Part shown: positions 8,255 through 17,470 of the stretch, one piece after another
Layout: each line of letters starts with the position of its first letter
How positions within the stretch are numbered: the first letter of the stretch is position 1
Origin: Prochlorococcus sp. RS04
GTDB lineage: Bacteria; Cyanobacteriota; Cyanobacteriia; PCC-6307; Cyanobiaceae
Assembly (NCBI RefSeq): GCF_001989455.1
Contig: NZ_CP018346.1
Location: 620,001 to 684,000, forward strand
DNA: 64,000 nt
Direction: 5' to 3'
The notes under the pieces: generated by a model
The model's input: only the letters and a program-made list of their open reading frames with translations
Database searches by the model: none
Told to the model about the DNA's origin: nothing
Translations under genes and position numbers: made by a program

Positions 8255-11020
8255 ATGAGAGAAACACTTACATCCAGTCCTGAACTATTTAGCGATATTA
8301 GTTGGAATCTCCTTTTATTAGGGGAAGAAACCGCAAAAAAATGGGATCATAGCGAATTTAATATTGAACACATAATTCATACATTATTCTCATCAAGTGA
8401 ATTCTTTGCCTTCATTGAAAAATTATCAATTGACCAAGATACAGTTTTAGACATAACAGAAGATTTTTTAGAAGAGACACCAACAAATGAGTCAGATATT
8501 TTTACTATCGGAGAAGATTTAGAAATTTTATTAGATAATGCGAATCAGATTAAAACTCAATGGGGATCGAGATTAATAGAAATCCCTCATTTACTTATTG
8601 CTCTTGGAAGAGATTTAAGAATTGGAAATTATGTTTTTGAAGAAGGAAACCTTTCAATGGAACAATTAGAGGAAGAATTAAAGTTTTACCCAAATATTAA
8701 TCAATCAAAAAATTCTTTTAATTATGGGAATGTAATTGAAATAAATAATCAATCTAATTTTGAATCAAAAAACGAGACTAACGAGACTTTTGTAAAAGAA
8801 GAAAAATTTAAAAAAGCTATTGTTCCATTACCAAAAAGTGAACTTAAAATTGAACCCAAAAAACAAGTTGGAAAAGATGAAAATGCTCTTTCAATTTATG
8901 GAAAAGATTTAACAGAATCAGCTAAAAAAGGCTTACTGGATCCCGTTTTAGGAAGAGAAAATGAGATCAATAATTTAATGAGGGTACTCTGCAGAAGAAA
9001 CAAAAATAACCCTATACTTATTGGAAACCCTGGAGTTGGTAAAACCTCAATTGCAAAATTACTTGCTCAATTAATTGTAGAAAAAAAAGTTCCTGATACT
9101 TTAAAGGACTTAAAAATTATTTCACTTGACTTAGGTGCATTAGTTTCTGGGACCAAATTTAGAGGTCAACTAGAGGAAAGACTGAGTTTAATAATGCAGG
9201 AACTAAATAATCCAAACCAAGGAATGATTCTATTTATTGATGAAATTCACTCAATATTAAGTTCTGACAGATCTTCTACCGACATCAGCAATATCTTAAA
9301 ACCTTTACTAGCTGAAGGAGAACTTAGATGTATCGGCACAACAACACCTGAGAAATTTCGTGAAACTATTGAAAAAGATCAGGCATTAAATAATTGCTTT
9401 CAAAAGATAGCTGTTAATGAACCTTCAGTAGAATTAAGCGCAAAAATATTACAAGGGATCAAAAAGAAATATGAATCACATCATGGCATAAAAATTTCTG
9501 AAGAGGCTGTGAACTATTCTGCAAAATTGGCCGATAGATACATCAGCGATAAATGTCTCCCTGATAGTGCAATAGATTTAATTGATGAAGCAGCTGCACA
9601 GTTGAAAATCGAGTCTAATAATATGCCTCAAATCATTCTCCAACAAGAAAACAAACTTAATACTATTGATGAAAAATTGAATAATTTGCAAGGAGAAAAT
9701 ATCGAAGCTCAAGAAAAACTATTTAATAATAGACAACAATCAGAGGCAAAATTGAACGTTCTTTTGGAAAATTGGAACAATTTACGTGAAGAAATGGAGG
9801 AATTATCTATTTTAATGAAAGAAGAAGATAAGCTAACCAAACAAATAAATGATAAATCAAATCGCGAAATTGAAAATGATCTAGAGTATTTAGAAAAGCT
9901 TGAAGAAGAGTTAAGTGAAGTAGAGAATGACATACAAAAACTTGAAGAGAACTTTAATAAAATAAAGAAAAATAGAAATTTCCCTTTTAAATATCAAGTT
10001 GAACCTGATGATATTGCAGATGTTATATCAAAAATCACAGGTATTCCAATTTCTAAAGTAGTTTCAAATGAACGTAAGAAATTAGTCAATCTAGAAACAG
10101 AACTAAGTGAAAAAGTTATTGGACAAGAAAAAGCCATAGAAGCTGTTTCTGCTGCAATTAGAAGAGCTCGAGTTGGTATGAAAAGTCCTAAAAGACCTAT
10201 TGGATCTTTTTTATTTATGGGTCCTACTGGTGTTGGGAAAACAGAATTAGCAAAATCTCTTGCAAGAGTTTTATTTGATGAAGAAGACGCACTTTTAAGA
10301 TTAGATATGAGTGAATATATGGAGAAAAATGCCGTAGCAAGACTTTTAGGAGCACCCCCAGGTTATGTTGGTTATGAAGAGGGAGGTCAATTAACTGAAG
10401 CTGTAAGACGTAAACCCTATTCAGTAATACTTCTTGATGAGATAGAAAAAGCACATGCAGAAGTATTTAATATCCTTTTGCAAGTCTTAGACGAAGGAAG
10501 ATTAACGGACTCTCAAGGAAGGACCGTAGATTTCAAAAATACGGTAATCATTATGACAAGTAACCTAGCTGGTAAATCTATACTTGAGTATTCACAAAAG
10601 ATTTCTAAAAGTGAGGGAAAGTTAGAAAAAGATCAACAAACTCTTGATGATTCAATTAGTAATGCATTGTCTTCAATTTTTAGACCTGAATTTTTAAATA
10701 GGATTGACGAAGTGGTAAAGTTTGAACCATTATCTATTGATGAACTTCAAAAAATAATCATTCTACAAACAGAAGATTTAAAGAACCTGCTACTTGAGCA
10801 GAAAATAAATATCGCTATAGACAAAAAAGTTATCAACAAAATTGCAAACGATTCTTACGAACCTGAATATGGTGCTAGGCCACTTAGCAGGGAACTTAGA
10901 AGACAAATAGAAAATCCCTTGGCTGCAAAACTTTTAGAGGATAACTTCAAAAATAAAAAAAATATAACAATTAAACTTAACCCTGCTAAAAAAGATGAGA
11001 TCGTTTTCAAACCTAGCTGA
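8255..11020 (+). CDS. clpB2: ClpB-type AAA+ disaggregase/chaperone (ClpB2 paralogue)
   Basis: Cytosolic ATP-dependent chaperone of 921 residues with the ClpB layout. A divergent N-terminal Clp domain (about 1-150) is followed by an Asn/Lys/Glu-rich linker (about 150-215). The first AAA+ module has Walker A GNPGVGKT near 257 and Walker B ILFIDEIHS near 325. A long charged coiled-coil middle domain follows (about 455-570), then the second AAA+ module with GPTGVGKT near 656 and VILLDEIEKAH near 725, and the Clp C-terminal domain (YGARPLSRELRR). The coiled-coil M domain points to ClpB rather than ClpC. The N domain is weakly conserved, and the position just upstream of secE-nusG suits the cyanobacterial ClpB2 paralogue rather than heat-shock ClpB1. 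That paralogue assignment is an inference. Confidence 0.9.
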   Translation: MRETLTSSPELFSDISWNLLLLGEETAKKWDHSEFNIEHIIHTLFSSSEFFAFIEKLSIDQDTVLDITEDFLEETPTNESDIFTIGEDLEILLDNANQIKTQWGSRLIEIPHLLIALGRDLRIGNYVFEEGNLSMEQLEEELKFYPNINQSKNSFNYGNVIEINNQSNFESKNETNETFVKEEKFKKAIVPLPKSELKIEPKKQVGKDENALSIYGKDLTESAKKGLLDPVLGRENEINNLMRVLCRRNKNNPILIGNPGVGKTSIAKLLAQLIVEKKVPDTLKDLKIISLDLGALVSGTKFRGQLEERLSLIMQELNNPNQGMILFIDEIHSILSSDRSSTDISNILKPLLAEGELRCIGTTTPEKFRETIEKDQALNNCFQKIAVNEPSVELSAKILQGIKKKYESHHGIKISEEAVNYSAKLADRYISDKCLPDSAIDLIDEAAAQLKIESNNMPQIILQQENKLNTIDEKLNNLQGENIEAQEKLFNNRQQSEAKLNVLLENWNNLREEMEELSILMKEEDKLTKQINDKSNREIENDLEYLEKLEEELSEVENDIQKLEENFNKIKKNRNFPFKYQVEPDDIADVISKITGIPISKVVSNERKKLVNLETELSEKVIGQEKAIEAVSAAIRRARVGMKSPKRPIGSFLFMGPTGVGKTELAKSLARVLFDEEDALLRLDMSEYMEKNAVARLLGAPPGYVGYEEGGQLTEAVRRKPYSVILLDEIEKAHAEVFNILLQVLDEGRLTDSQGRTVDFKNTVIIMTSNLAGKSILEYSQKISKSEGKLEKDQQTLDDSISNALSSIFRPEFLNRIDEVVKFEPLSIDELQKIIILQTEDLKNLLLEQKINIAIDKKVINKIANDSYEPEYGARPLSRELRRQIENPLAAKLLEDNFKNKKNITIKLNPAKKDEIVFKPS

Positions 11021-11081
11021 GGAGTAAATCAATAAGCTAAAATAAAAACTAAAGCATAAAGCTTAATTTCAAAAAAATTTT

Positions 11082-11324
11082 GTGACAAGTCCTACTACTA
11101 ATAAAGAACCTCTTAAACAGGATTCTCCTGAAGTTGAAGAGCCTAAAAAAAAGAATAATTTTTTTAGATCTACCTACGATGAGCTTAAACTTGTCGTGTG
11201 GCCTAACAAACAACAACTTTTTAGCGAATCAGTAGCAGTTATAATTATGGTATCTTTTTCTGCTGCAGCCATTGCTTCTGTTAGCAGATTCTATGGATGG
11301 GCAGCCTCGCAAATTTTTGGTTGA
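11082..11324 (+). CDS. secE: Preprotein translocase subunit SecE
   Basis: Small subunit of the SecYEG protein-conducting channel in the plasma and thylakoid membranes. It has 80 residues with a charged, Lys/Glu/Pro-rich N-terminus, the conserved amphipathic stretch STYDELKLVVWPNKQQL and a single C-terminal membrane helix (VAVIIMVSFSAAAIASV). The start is a GTG. Its place directly before nusG and the L11 operon is the standard bacterial order. Confidence 0.95.
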   Translation: MTSPTTNKEPLKQDSPEVEEPKKKNNFFRSTYDELKLVVWPNKQQLFSESVAVIIMVSFSAAAIASVSRFYGWAASQIFG

Positions 11325-11375
11325 ATTTTCTCCCGAATATCCATTTATAAAGACCTTAATTAAGCTTCCAGAAAA

Positions 11376-11987
11376 ATGAGTAATGAATTAACTACAAACC
11401 TTGCTTCTTCAAAAGCAAATACAAGCATCGCAAGATGGTATGCAGTCCAAGTAGCATCAAGCTGTGAAAAAAAAGTAAAAGCAACTCTTGAGCAGAGATC
11501 AGTAACTTTAGGTGTTAATAATAGAATCATTGAAATTGAAATTCCCCAAACTCCAGGAATTAAATTAAAAAAAGATGGAAGCAGACAAACTACTGAAGAA
11601 AAAGTTTTCCCAGGTTATGTACTCGTAAGAATGATATTGGATGAAGATACAATGATGGCTGTTAAAAGTACTCCTAATGTAATTAACTTTGTCGGTGCTG
11701 AAGACGGTAGAGGCAGCGGAAGATCGCGAGGTCATATCAAACCTCGACCATTATCAAGACAAGAAGTTAATAGAATCTTTAAGCGCGCATCAGAGAAAAA
11801 AGCTGTAATCAAGTTAGATATTGAAGAAAAAGATAGAATCATTGTAACTAGCGGTCCATTCAAGGATTTCCAGGGAGAAGTTATAGAAGTTTCCGGAGAA
11901 AGAAATAAATTAAAAGCATTACTTTCAATATTTGGGCGCGAGACTCCTGTAGAATTAGAATTCTCCCAAATCAATAAACAAAATTAA
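11376..11987 (+). CDS. nusG: Transcription termination/antitermination protein NusG
   Basis: Elongation factor that binds RNA polymerase and links it to Rho or the ribosome. The protein has 203 residues. After about 20 polar residues comes the NGN domain (ARWYAVQVASSCEKKVKATLEQR, with the VFPGYVLVRM motif), and at the end the KOW domain (DRIIVTSGPFKDFQGEVIEV). It has the family's normal length and sits between secE and rplK in the usual order. Confidence 0.97.
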   Translation: MSNELTTNLASSKANTSIARWYAVQVASSCEKKVKATLEQRSVTLGVNNRIIEIEIPQTPGIKLKKDGSRQTTEEKVFPGYVLVRMILDEDTMMAVKSTPNVINFVGAEDGRGSGRSRGHIKPRPLSRQEVNRIFKRASEKKAVIKLDIEEKDRIIVTSGPFKDFQGEVIEVSGERNKLKALLSIFGRETPVELEFSQINKQN

Positions 11988-12054
11988 TTTCTAATTGTTC
12001 TTGTTTATCGAGTAAAATTATGATTTTCTACTCCAGCTTAAATTCTCTAATCTA

Positions 12055-12480
12055 ATGGCAAAAAAAATTGTTGCAGTTATCAAGCTTGCTCTACAAGCAG
12101 GCAAAGCAAATCCTGCTCCTCCTGTAGGGCCCGCTTTAGGACAACATGGTGTCAATATCATGGCATTTTGCAAAGAATACAACGCAAGGACACAAGATAA
12201 AGCAGGTTTTGTAATTCCAGTCGAGATTTCTGTTTTTGAAGATAGAAGCTTTACTTTTATCACAAAAACACCTCCTGCTTCCGTCTTAATAACAAAAGCA
12301 GCTGGTATAGAGAAAGGTTCAGGTGAATCCGCAAAAGGCTCTGTTGGGAATATAAGTAAAGCTCAATTAGAAGAAATAGCCAAAACTAAGCTTCCTGATC
12401 TAAACTGTTCTAGTGTTGAATCTGCAATGAAAGTAATTGAGGGTACTGCTCGTAATATGGGCGTCTCTATCACTGATTGA
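12055..12480 (+). CDS. rplK: 50S ribosomal protein L11
   Basis: Large-subunit protein of the GTPase-associated centre. The 141 residues are the usual length. The N-terminal [26 protein letters not shown] motif (proline-rich linker region) and the rRNA-binding C-terminal domain ([28 protein letters not shown]) are intact. It is the first of four ribosomal protein genes in the rplKAJL block. Confidence 0.98.
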   Translation: MAKKIVAVIKLALQAGKANPAPPVGPALGQHGVNIMAFCKEYNARTQDKAGFVIPVEISVFEDRSFTFITKTPPASVLITKAAGIEKGSGESAKGSVGNISKAQLEEIAKTKLPDLNCSSVESAMKVIEGTARNMGVSITD

Positions 12481-12508
12481 GTTCAATACACAATTTCTCA
12501 CTATTTAG

Positions 12509-12537
12509 GGGAGGTTATTTAATAACCGTTTGCACCC
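12509..12537 (+). promoter_or_regulatory. Possible stem-loop between rplK and rplA
   Basis: GGTTATT at 12513-12519 and AATAACC at 12521-12527 form a tight palindrome, flanked by G-rich (from 12508) and C-rich (about 12534-12536) bases that could extend it. It lies in the short gap before rplA. Ribosomal protein L1 often controls its own operon through mRNA structure, but here the regulatory role is only a guess. Confidence 0.35.
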
Positions 12538-12546
12538 AATATTATT

Positions 12547-13254
12547 ATGAAAAAACTATCTAAAAGAATGGCGGCTCTATCAACAAAGATAGAAGATCGC
12601 ATTTACGCACCACTTGAAGCTCTTAGTATTATCAAGGAAAATGCTAATGCAAAATTTGATGAAACTATTGAAGCACATATACGTCTAGGTATTGATCCAA
12701 AATATACTGATCAACAATTAAGGACCACTGTTGCATTACCACATGGTACTGGCCAAAGCATCAAAATTGCAGTAATTACAAGCGGTGAGAATGTATCGAA
12801 AGCTAAGGCTGCTGGTGCAGATTTATTTGGCGAAGAAGATCTTGTAGAAAGCATCAACAAAGGAAATATGGAGTTTGATCTACTTATAGCAACTCCAGAT
12901 ATGATGCCAAAGGTTGCAAAATTAGGAAGAGTTTTAGGACCTAGAGGTTTAATGCCTAATCCTAAAGCTGGGACAGTGACGAATGACATTGCTAATGCAA
13001 TAAAAGAATTCAAAGCTGGTAAGCTCGAATTTAGAGCAGATAAGGCTGGAATCGTTCATGTCCGCTTTGGAAAAGCAAGTTTCACAAAAGAGGCTCTATT
13101 TGACAACTTAAAAACCTTACAAGAATCAATTGATAAAAATAAACCAAGTGGAGCTAAAGGAAAGTATTGGAAAACTTTTTATGTAACTTCAACAATGGGG
13201 CCTTCAGTTCAATTAGACATAAATGCTGTACAAGATTACCAACCTGAAGGTTAA
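12547..13254 (+). CDS. rplA: 50S ribosomal protein L1
   Basis: L1-stalk protein of the large subunit, 235 residues. Typical features are the N-terminal MKKLSKRM..L region, [20 protein letters not shown], the strongly conserved [18 protein letters not shown] segment and the [14 protein letters not shown] motif. L1 binds 23S rRNA helix 76-78 and in many bacteria represses its own operon. It follows rplK by 66 bases. Confidence 0.98.
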   Translation: MKKLSKRMAALSTKIEDRIYAPLEALSIIKENANAKFDETIEAHIRLGIDPKYTDQQLRTTVALPHGTGQSIKIAVITSGENVSKAKAAGADLFGEEDLVESINKGNMEFDLLIATPDMMPKVAKLGRVLGPRGLMPNPKAGTVTNDIANAIKEFKAGKLEFRADKAGIVHVRFGKASFTKEALFDNLKTLQESIDKNKPSGAKGKYWKTFYVTSTMGPSVQLDINAVQDYQPEG

Positions 13255-13298
13255 CGCTTTGTAGTATAATTTAAATTGCAATAATACGGCCAAAGAAA

Positions 13299-13405
13299 GT
13301 AGGTAGATTTAGTTATTCTAAATTTTTAATTCCTACCGAGGACTCGTCTTAAATTATTTCTTTTTGGATCTAATAAAAGCGGCCTCTTTAAAAGAACTTT
13401 GCCGC
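13299..13405 (+). promoter_or_regulatory. L10-type ribosomal leader before rplJ
   Basis: The 190-base gap between rplA and rplJ shows ordered RNA structure. GTAGG (13299-13303) pairs with CCTAC (13332-13336) and encloses a hairpin ATTTAG/CTAAAT (13307-13312 with 13318-13323). Downstream, GCGGC (13379-13383) pairs with GCCGC (13401-13405), with an inner TCTT/AAGA pairing. Its position, and a stem with internal hairpin followed by a GC-rich stem, match ribosomal protein L10 leaders, where the L10-(L12)4 complex represses rplJL. The pairing was seen by eye; no covariance model was run. Confidence 0.65.
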
Positions 13406-13444
13406 ATTTCCTGCTCTCCCTAAATTACGATCCAAAAAACATCA

Positions 13445-13972
13445 ATGGGCCGAACACTAGAGAATAAGCAAAAAATCGTTACTGAGATTAAATCTCTTTT
13501 AGACGACTCGGAAATGGCTGTAGTTCTTGACTATAAAGGTTTAACTATCAAAGAGATGTCAGATTTGCGATCTAGATTGCAAACAACTAACGGCATCTGC
13601 AAAGTTACTAAAAATTCATTAATGCGCAAAGCTATTGATGGAGATAGTAATTGGAACGATCTTGAATCTTTATTGACCGGAACAAATGCTTTTGTGTTAA
13701 TTAAAGAAGATGTTGGTGGTGCTGTAAAAGCAATCCAATCTTTTCAAAAAGACACCAAAAAATCCGAGACCAAAGGAGCTTTATTTGAAGGCAGACTTCT
13801 TAGCGATTCTGAAATAAAAGAAATTGCAAGTCTTCCATCTAAAGAAGTATTGATGGCAAAAATTGCTGGTGCTCTAAGTGGCGTAGCAACAAAAATTGCG
13901 ATCTCTATCAATGAAGTGCCTTCTGGACTTGCTAGATCACTTAAACAACATTCTGAAAAATCAGAATCTTAA
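13445..13972 (+). CDS. rplJ: 50S ribosomal protein L10
   Basis: Base of the L7/L12 stalk. The protein has 175 residues. Recognised segments are [19 protein letters not shown], the [19 protein letters not shown] stretch, [12 protein letters not shown], and a C-terminal helix that binds L7/L12 dimers ([16 protein letters not shown]). It is 28 bases upstream of rplL and is preceded by the leader structure at 13299-13405. Confidence 0.97.
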   Translation: MGRTLENKQKIVTEIKSLLDDSEMAVVLDYKGLTIKEMSDLRSRLQTTNGICKVTKNSLMRKAIDGDSNWNDLESLLTGTNAFVLIKEDVGGAVKAIQSFQKDTKKSETKGALFEGRLLSDSEIKEIASLPSKEVLMAKIAGALSGVATKIAISINEVPSGLARSLKQHSEKSES

Positions 13973-14000
13973 ATCAAAACCCTAATTAACTTTTAAGAAA

Positions 14001-14396
14001 ATGTCCGCAAAAACTGAAGAAATTCTTGAATCATTAAAATCTTTATCACTTTTAGAAGCATCTGAGCTTGTAAAGCAAATTGAAGAGGCTTTTGGTGTAT
14101 CTGCTGCAGCTTCTGCAGGTGTAGTAATGGCAGCTCCTGGAGCAGCTGGTGGTGACGCTGATGGTGGCGCTGCTGAAGAAAAAACTGAATTTGATGTAGT
14201 TCTCGAAAGCTTTGATGCAGCTGCAAAAATCAAAGTTCTTAAGGTTGTAAGAAATGCAACTGGTCTAGGTCTTGGCGATGCAAAAGCACTTGTTGAATCT
14301 GCACCAAAAACAGTAAAAGAAGGAATAGCCAAAGCAGATGCTGAATCTTTAAAGAAAGAGATTGAAGAAGCTGGCGGTAAAGTTACACTTAAGTAA
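14001..14396 (+). CDS. rplL: 50S ribosomal protein L7/L12
   Basis: Flexible stalk protein that recruits translation GTPases. It has 131 residues: an N-terminal dimerisation domain ([20 protein letters not shown]), an alanine/glycine-rich hinge (about 34-55) and a C-terminal domain with [19 protein letters not shown] and [16 protein letters not shown]. The gene is locally richer in GC than its surroundings, as expected for a highly expressed alanine-rich protein. Confidence 0.98.
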
Positions 14397-14410
14397 GAGT
14401 ACATTTTTTC

Positions 14411-14435
14411 AAGCCGATAAACTTAATATCGGCTT
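14411..14435 (+). promoter_or_regulatory. Stem-loop between rplL and rnhA
   Basis: AAGCCGAT (14411-14418) pairs perfectly with ATCGGCTT (14428-14435) around a nine-base loop, just after the rplL stop. The stem is GC-richer than its surroundings. There is an A run, not a T run, after the 3' arm, so a classical Rho-independent terminator is not clear. The 3' arm ends eight bases before the rnhA ATG, so the structure would also mask its ribosome binding region. It may act as a transcript end, a processing stop or a translation damper. Confidence 0.6.
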
Positions 14436-14443
14436 CAAAAATT

Positions 14444-15163
14444 ATGAATAGTGATAGTATTGCGATTGAAGCCGCAACTGATGGTGCCTGCAGTGGTAAT
14501 CCAGGCCCAGGTGGTTGGGGTGGTTTAATAATTTTTGACGATAACAGCGAATTAGAAATAGGTGGTTCCGAGCAAAATACTACTAATAATAGAATGGAAC
14601 TCACTGCGGCTATAAAAACTCTTGAGAAATTAAAAACCTACAAATTAAAAGAGAACTTTAAACTAAGAACTGATAGTAAATATGTCATAGAAGGTTATAC
14701 AAAATGGATTATTAATTGGAAGAAAAATGGATGGAAAACAAGTTCAGGAAAACCAGTTCAAAATCTTGATCTATGGCAAAAAATTGATCAATTAAGAATT
14801 AATGGCCTAATAATGGAATATGTTAAAGGTCATAGCGGGGATAAACAAAATGATAGGGTTGATAAAATTGCAACTAATTACAGCAAAGGTATATCTATAG
14901 AAAGTAACTTAAAAAAAGTAGAATCCTCAGTTGATTTTTTTGAAAAAAATGCACCTGCAGAAATTCAGGAATTATTTTCCCGCAATGAATTAATTCAAAA
15001 ATTTGCAGAAAAAAAGTACCTGTTAAGTTCACCTGAACTAGACATCTTATTAGGTGATGTAAACCACTTAAAGATAAAACAATATTCACTTTTTGAATGG
15101 CGTAATTGGAGATTGATTCCTAAAGATAAAAAATATTGGATAATAGAAAAAAAAGAAGCCTAA
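14444..15163 (+). CDS. rnhA: Ribonuclease HI with a C-terminal extension
   Basis: Endonuclease that cuts the RNA strand of RNA-DNA hybrids. The N-terminal 150 residues form a complete RNase HI domain with the acidic active site: [17 protein letters not shown] (Asp), NNRMELTA (Glu), LRTDSKYV (Asp), and [17 protein letters not shown] (His and Asp). The protein is 239 residues, about 85 longer than the usual bacterial enzyme. The extra C-terminal part (from about 155) shows no motif I recognise. The start follows a stem-loop after rplL, and the next gene pyrD begins six bases after the stop. Confidence 0.94.
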   Translation: MNSDSIAIEAATDGACSGNPGPGGWGGLIIFDDNSELEIGGSEQNTTNNRMELTAAIKTLEKLKTYKLKENFKLRTDSKYVIEGYTKWIINWKKNGWKTSSGKPVQNLDLWQKIDQLRINGLIMEYVKGHSGDKQNDRVDKIATNYSKGISIESNLKKVESSVDFFEKNAPAEIQELFSRNELIQKFAEKKYLLSSPELDILLGDVNHLKIKQYSLFEWRNWRLIPKDKKYWIIEKKEA

Positions 15164-15169
15164 TTTTTT

Positions 15170-16339
15170 ATGAATGAACATAAGGGGGGATTTAAAAATC
15201 TTTATAAAAACTTGATTACCCCTGTATTAAAAAGAGACTCTGGAATTGATGCAGAATACTTAACAAATTTATCTCTTAGTCTCCTATCATTCAGTTCAAG
15301 AAAATATAATTGGCCTATAGTATCTTCTATCTTAAAAAATCTAAATGAAGAATTTTCTGTAGTTGATAAAAGGTTAACTCAGAACATATGTGGAATAAAT
15401 TTTTGTAATCCAATTGGTTTAGCTGCGGGTTTTGACAAAAATGGAAATGCTGCAAATATATGGAAAGATTTTGGTTTTGGATTTGCTGAGCTTGGTACAG
15501 TCACTAAATTTGCTCAGTATGGAAATCCCAAACCAAGGTTATTCAGATTGGCAGCAGAAGAAGCAGCATTAAATAGAATGGGTTTCAATAATAATGGTGC
15601 TGAAAATCTAGTTAAAAACTTTGTCGAACAAGGTATTGAGTTTAAAAAAAACAGGGAGAATATTTGTTTAGGGATAAATTTCGGGAAGTCAAAAATTACA
15701 GGTTTATCTCAAGCAAAAGATGATTATTTAACTTCTCTAAAATTATTAATTCCATATTGTGATTACGCAGCGATAAACGTCAGTTCTCCAAATACTGAAG
15801 GGCTAAGAAAATTACAAGATCCAATTCTTCTAAAAGAACTTCTCAGAGAAATTAAAAACTTACCTAATTGTCCACCATTATTTGTAAAAATTGCTCCAGA
15901 TTTATGCCTTGAAGATATTGAAGATATTTGCCAATTAATAATCGAGGAAAACATCGATGGAATAATTGCTACAAACACCAGCATTGATAGATTAGGTCTT
16001 GAAAATAGAAAGATCAGGCAAACTGGATTATTACTTTCTCAAGAAAATGGAGGATTAAGTGGAAGGCCTCTCCAAAAAAAAGCAAATCAAATAATAAAAC
16101 ATATACATAATATTGATAAAAAGATTATTTTAATTGGCGTTGGTGGAATAGATAGTCCTGAGTCAGCTTGGGAAAGAATTTGTTCTGGAGCATCATTAAT
16201 TCAACTTTATACAGGATGGATATATAAGGGTCCACAATTAGTCCCAGATATACTTGAGGGAATTATAAAGCAACTTAATAAACATCAATTATCTAGTATA
16301 AAAGATGCAATTGGATCAGATTTAAAATGGGTTGAATAA
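15170..16339 (+). CDS. pyrD: Dihydroorotate dehydrogenase (quinone), class 2
   Basis: Oxidises dihydroorotate to orotate in pyrimidine synthesis, passing electrons to the quinone pool. The 389-residue length and N-terminal extension fit the membrane-associated class 2 enzyme. Motifs seen are NPIGLAAGFDKNGNA, FGFAELGTVT, the INVSSPNTEGLRKLQ region with the catalytic serine, a KIAPDL strand, ATNTSIDR and the FMN phosphate site VGVGGIDSPESAWERI with LYTGWIY. It is packed between rnhA and a CobC/CobD-like gene and is probably cotranscribed. Confidence 0.96.
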   Translation: MNEHKGGFKNLYKNLITPVLKRDSGIDAEYLTNLSLSLLSFSSRKYNWPIVSSILKNLNEEFSVVDKRLTQNICGINFCNPIGLAAGFDKNGNAANIWKDFGFGFAELGTVTKFAQYGNPKPRLFRLAAEEAALNRMGFNNNGAENLVKNFVEQGIEFKKNRENICLGINFGKSKITGLSQAKDDYLTSLKLLIPYCDYAAINVSSPNTEGLRKLQDPILLKELLREIKNLPNCPPLFVKIAPDLCLEDIEDICQLIIEENIDGIIATNTSIDRLGLENRKIRQTGLLLSQENGGLSGRPLQKKANQIIKHIHNIDKKIILIGVGGIDSPESAWERICSGASLIQLYTGWIYKGPQLVPDILEGIIKQLNKHQLSSIKDAIGSDLKWVE

Positions 16340-16348
16340 AATTAGAGA

Positions 16349-17470
16349 ATGAATAATGAACCTCATGATTACTCAACGTTAGCCACGCAAGGATCAAACT
16401 TGAAGCACGGTGGAAATGTATATGCAACTGCGAAAAAATTAAATTTATTACCCTCTGAAATAATTGATGCAAGTGCATCATTAGTACCCTTTGATCCCCC
16501 TCAAATAGTAATAGATTCAATTAATGAGGAAATTAAGAATCTTGGCTTTAGATATTACCCAGATAGAAACTTGAGTGATATGAAAGAAATAATCGGCAAA
16601 TTTCATGGGATAAATCCAGACAATATATTGCCTGGAAATGGAGCTTCTGAATTAATAACCTGGGCAGGTTATGAAGCATCCAAATTCGGAATAAGTTGTA
16701 TTCCTTCTCCATCATTTGTTGATTATGAAAGATCTTTAAATTGTTGGAATAGCAATTTTATACATTGCGAATTACCAAAAAACTGGAATGATATTTTCCC
16801 TCAATCATTTCCGCTGCATCCAAAAGGTGATGTTATTTGGATAACAAATCCACATAACCCTACCGGCCAATTATGGGGAAAGAATTCATTGGAAGAAGTT
16901 GTAAAAAAATATAAATTAGTTATCTGTGATGAAGCTTTCTTATCGATAACACCTAATGGAGAGAAAGAATCTTTAATACCATTAACCCAAAGATTTGACA
17001 ATTTATTAGTCTTGAGAAGCTTGACCAAAATCTTCAATATTCCTGGTCTTAGATTAGGTTACGTTATTGGCTCATCGAAAATACTAAAACAATGGGGAAT
17101 AAATAGAGATCCTTGGCCTTTAAATTCATTTTCTATTAAAGCCGGAATTGATCTACTAAGTAATAAGAAATTCTATGAACAGTGGACAAAACAGATTCAC
17201 AGCTGGATAAATATTGAAAAAAAAAGAGTATTTGAAAAATTATCAAAAATAGAGAACCTTAAAATTCATAACTCTTCAACCAACTTTTTTTTAATAGAAA
17301 GTAAAAAATCCTTGTCGCCTAATATAAAATACTTAGAAAATAAGGGAATATTGCTAAGAGAATGTACTTCATTTAGATTTCTGGATGAAAAGTGGGCAAG
17401 AATAAGTTTGCAGAATAGGAAAAATAACACTCTTTTATGTAAAGAAATTCAGAATTCCTTTAAAAAATAA
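16349..17470 (+). CDS. cobD: PLP-dependent aminotransferase-fold enzyme, CobC/CobD-like (threonine-phosphate decarboxylase)
   Basis: Fold-type I PLP enzyme of 373 residues. Class signatures are WITNPHNPTGQLWG, the CDEAFLS aspartate strand, the PLP lysine in RSLTKIFNIPGLRLGY, and the C-terminal arginine segment WARISLQN. The N-terminal KHGGNVYATAKKL and IDASASLVPFDPP are typical of L-threonine-O-3-phosphate decarboxylases, which make the aminopropanol phosphate linker of cobalamin, rather than of histidinol-phosphate aminotransferase. A better HisC candidate is at 31215. Naming is confusing (CobC in some schemes), and the function is inferred from these N-terminal motifs. Its last 22 bases overlap the murG end on the other strand. 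Confidence 0.8.
   Translation: MNNEPHDYSTLATQGSNLKHGGNVYATAKKLNLLPSEIIDASASLVPFDPPQIVIDSINEEIKNLGFRYYPDRNLSDMKEIIGKFHGINPDNILPGNGASELITWAGYEASKFGISCIPSPSFVDYERSLNCWNSNFIHCELPKNWNDIFPQSFPLHPKGDVIWITNPHNPTGQLWGKNSLEEVVKKYKLVICDEAFLSITPNGEKESLIPLTQRFDNLLVLRSLTKIFNIPGLRLGYVIGSSKILKQWGINRDPWPLNSFSIKAGIDLLSNKKFYEQWTKQIHSWINIEKKRVFEKLSKIENLKIHNSSTNFFLIESKKSLSPNIKYLENKGILLRECTSFRFLDEKWARISLQNRKNNTLLCKEIQNSFKK

Noticed and set aside
13982..14404. 140-residue open frame on the minus strand over rplL
   Set aside because: It is the mirror of the alanine/glycine-rich rplL coding sequence, with low-complexity Ser/Ala/Pro text. The rplL protein is certain.
14411..14435. Calling this a classical terminator of the rplKAJL block
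   Set aside because: The stem is followed by A residues, not T; kept only as a possible regulatory stem.
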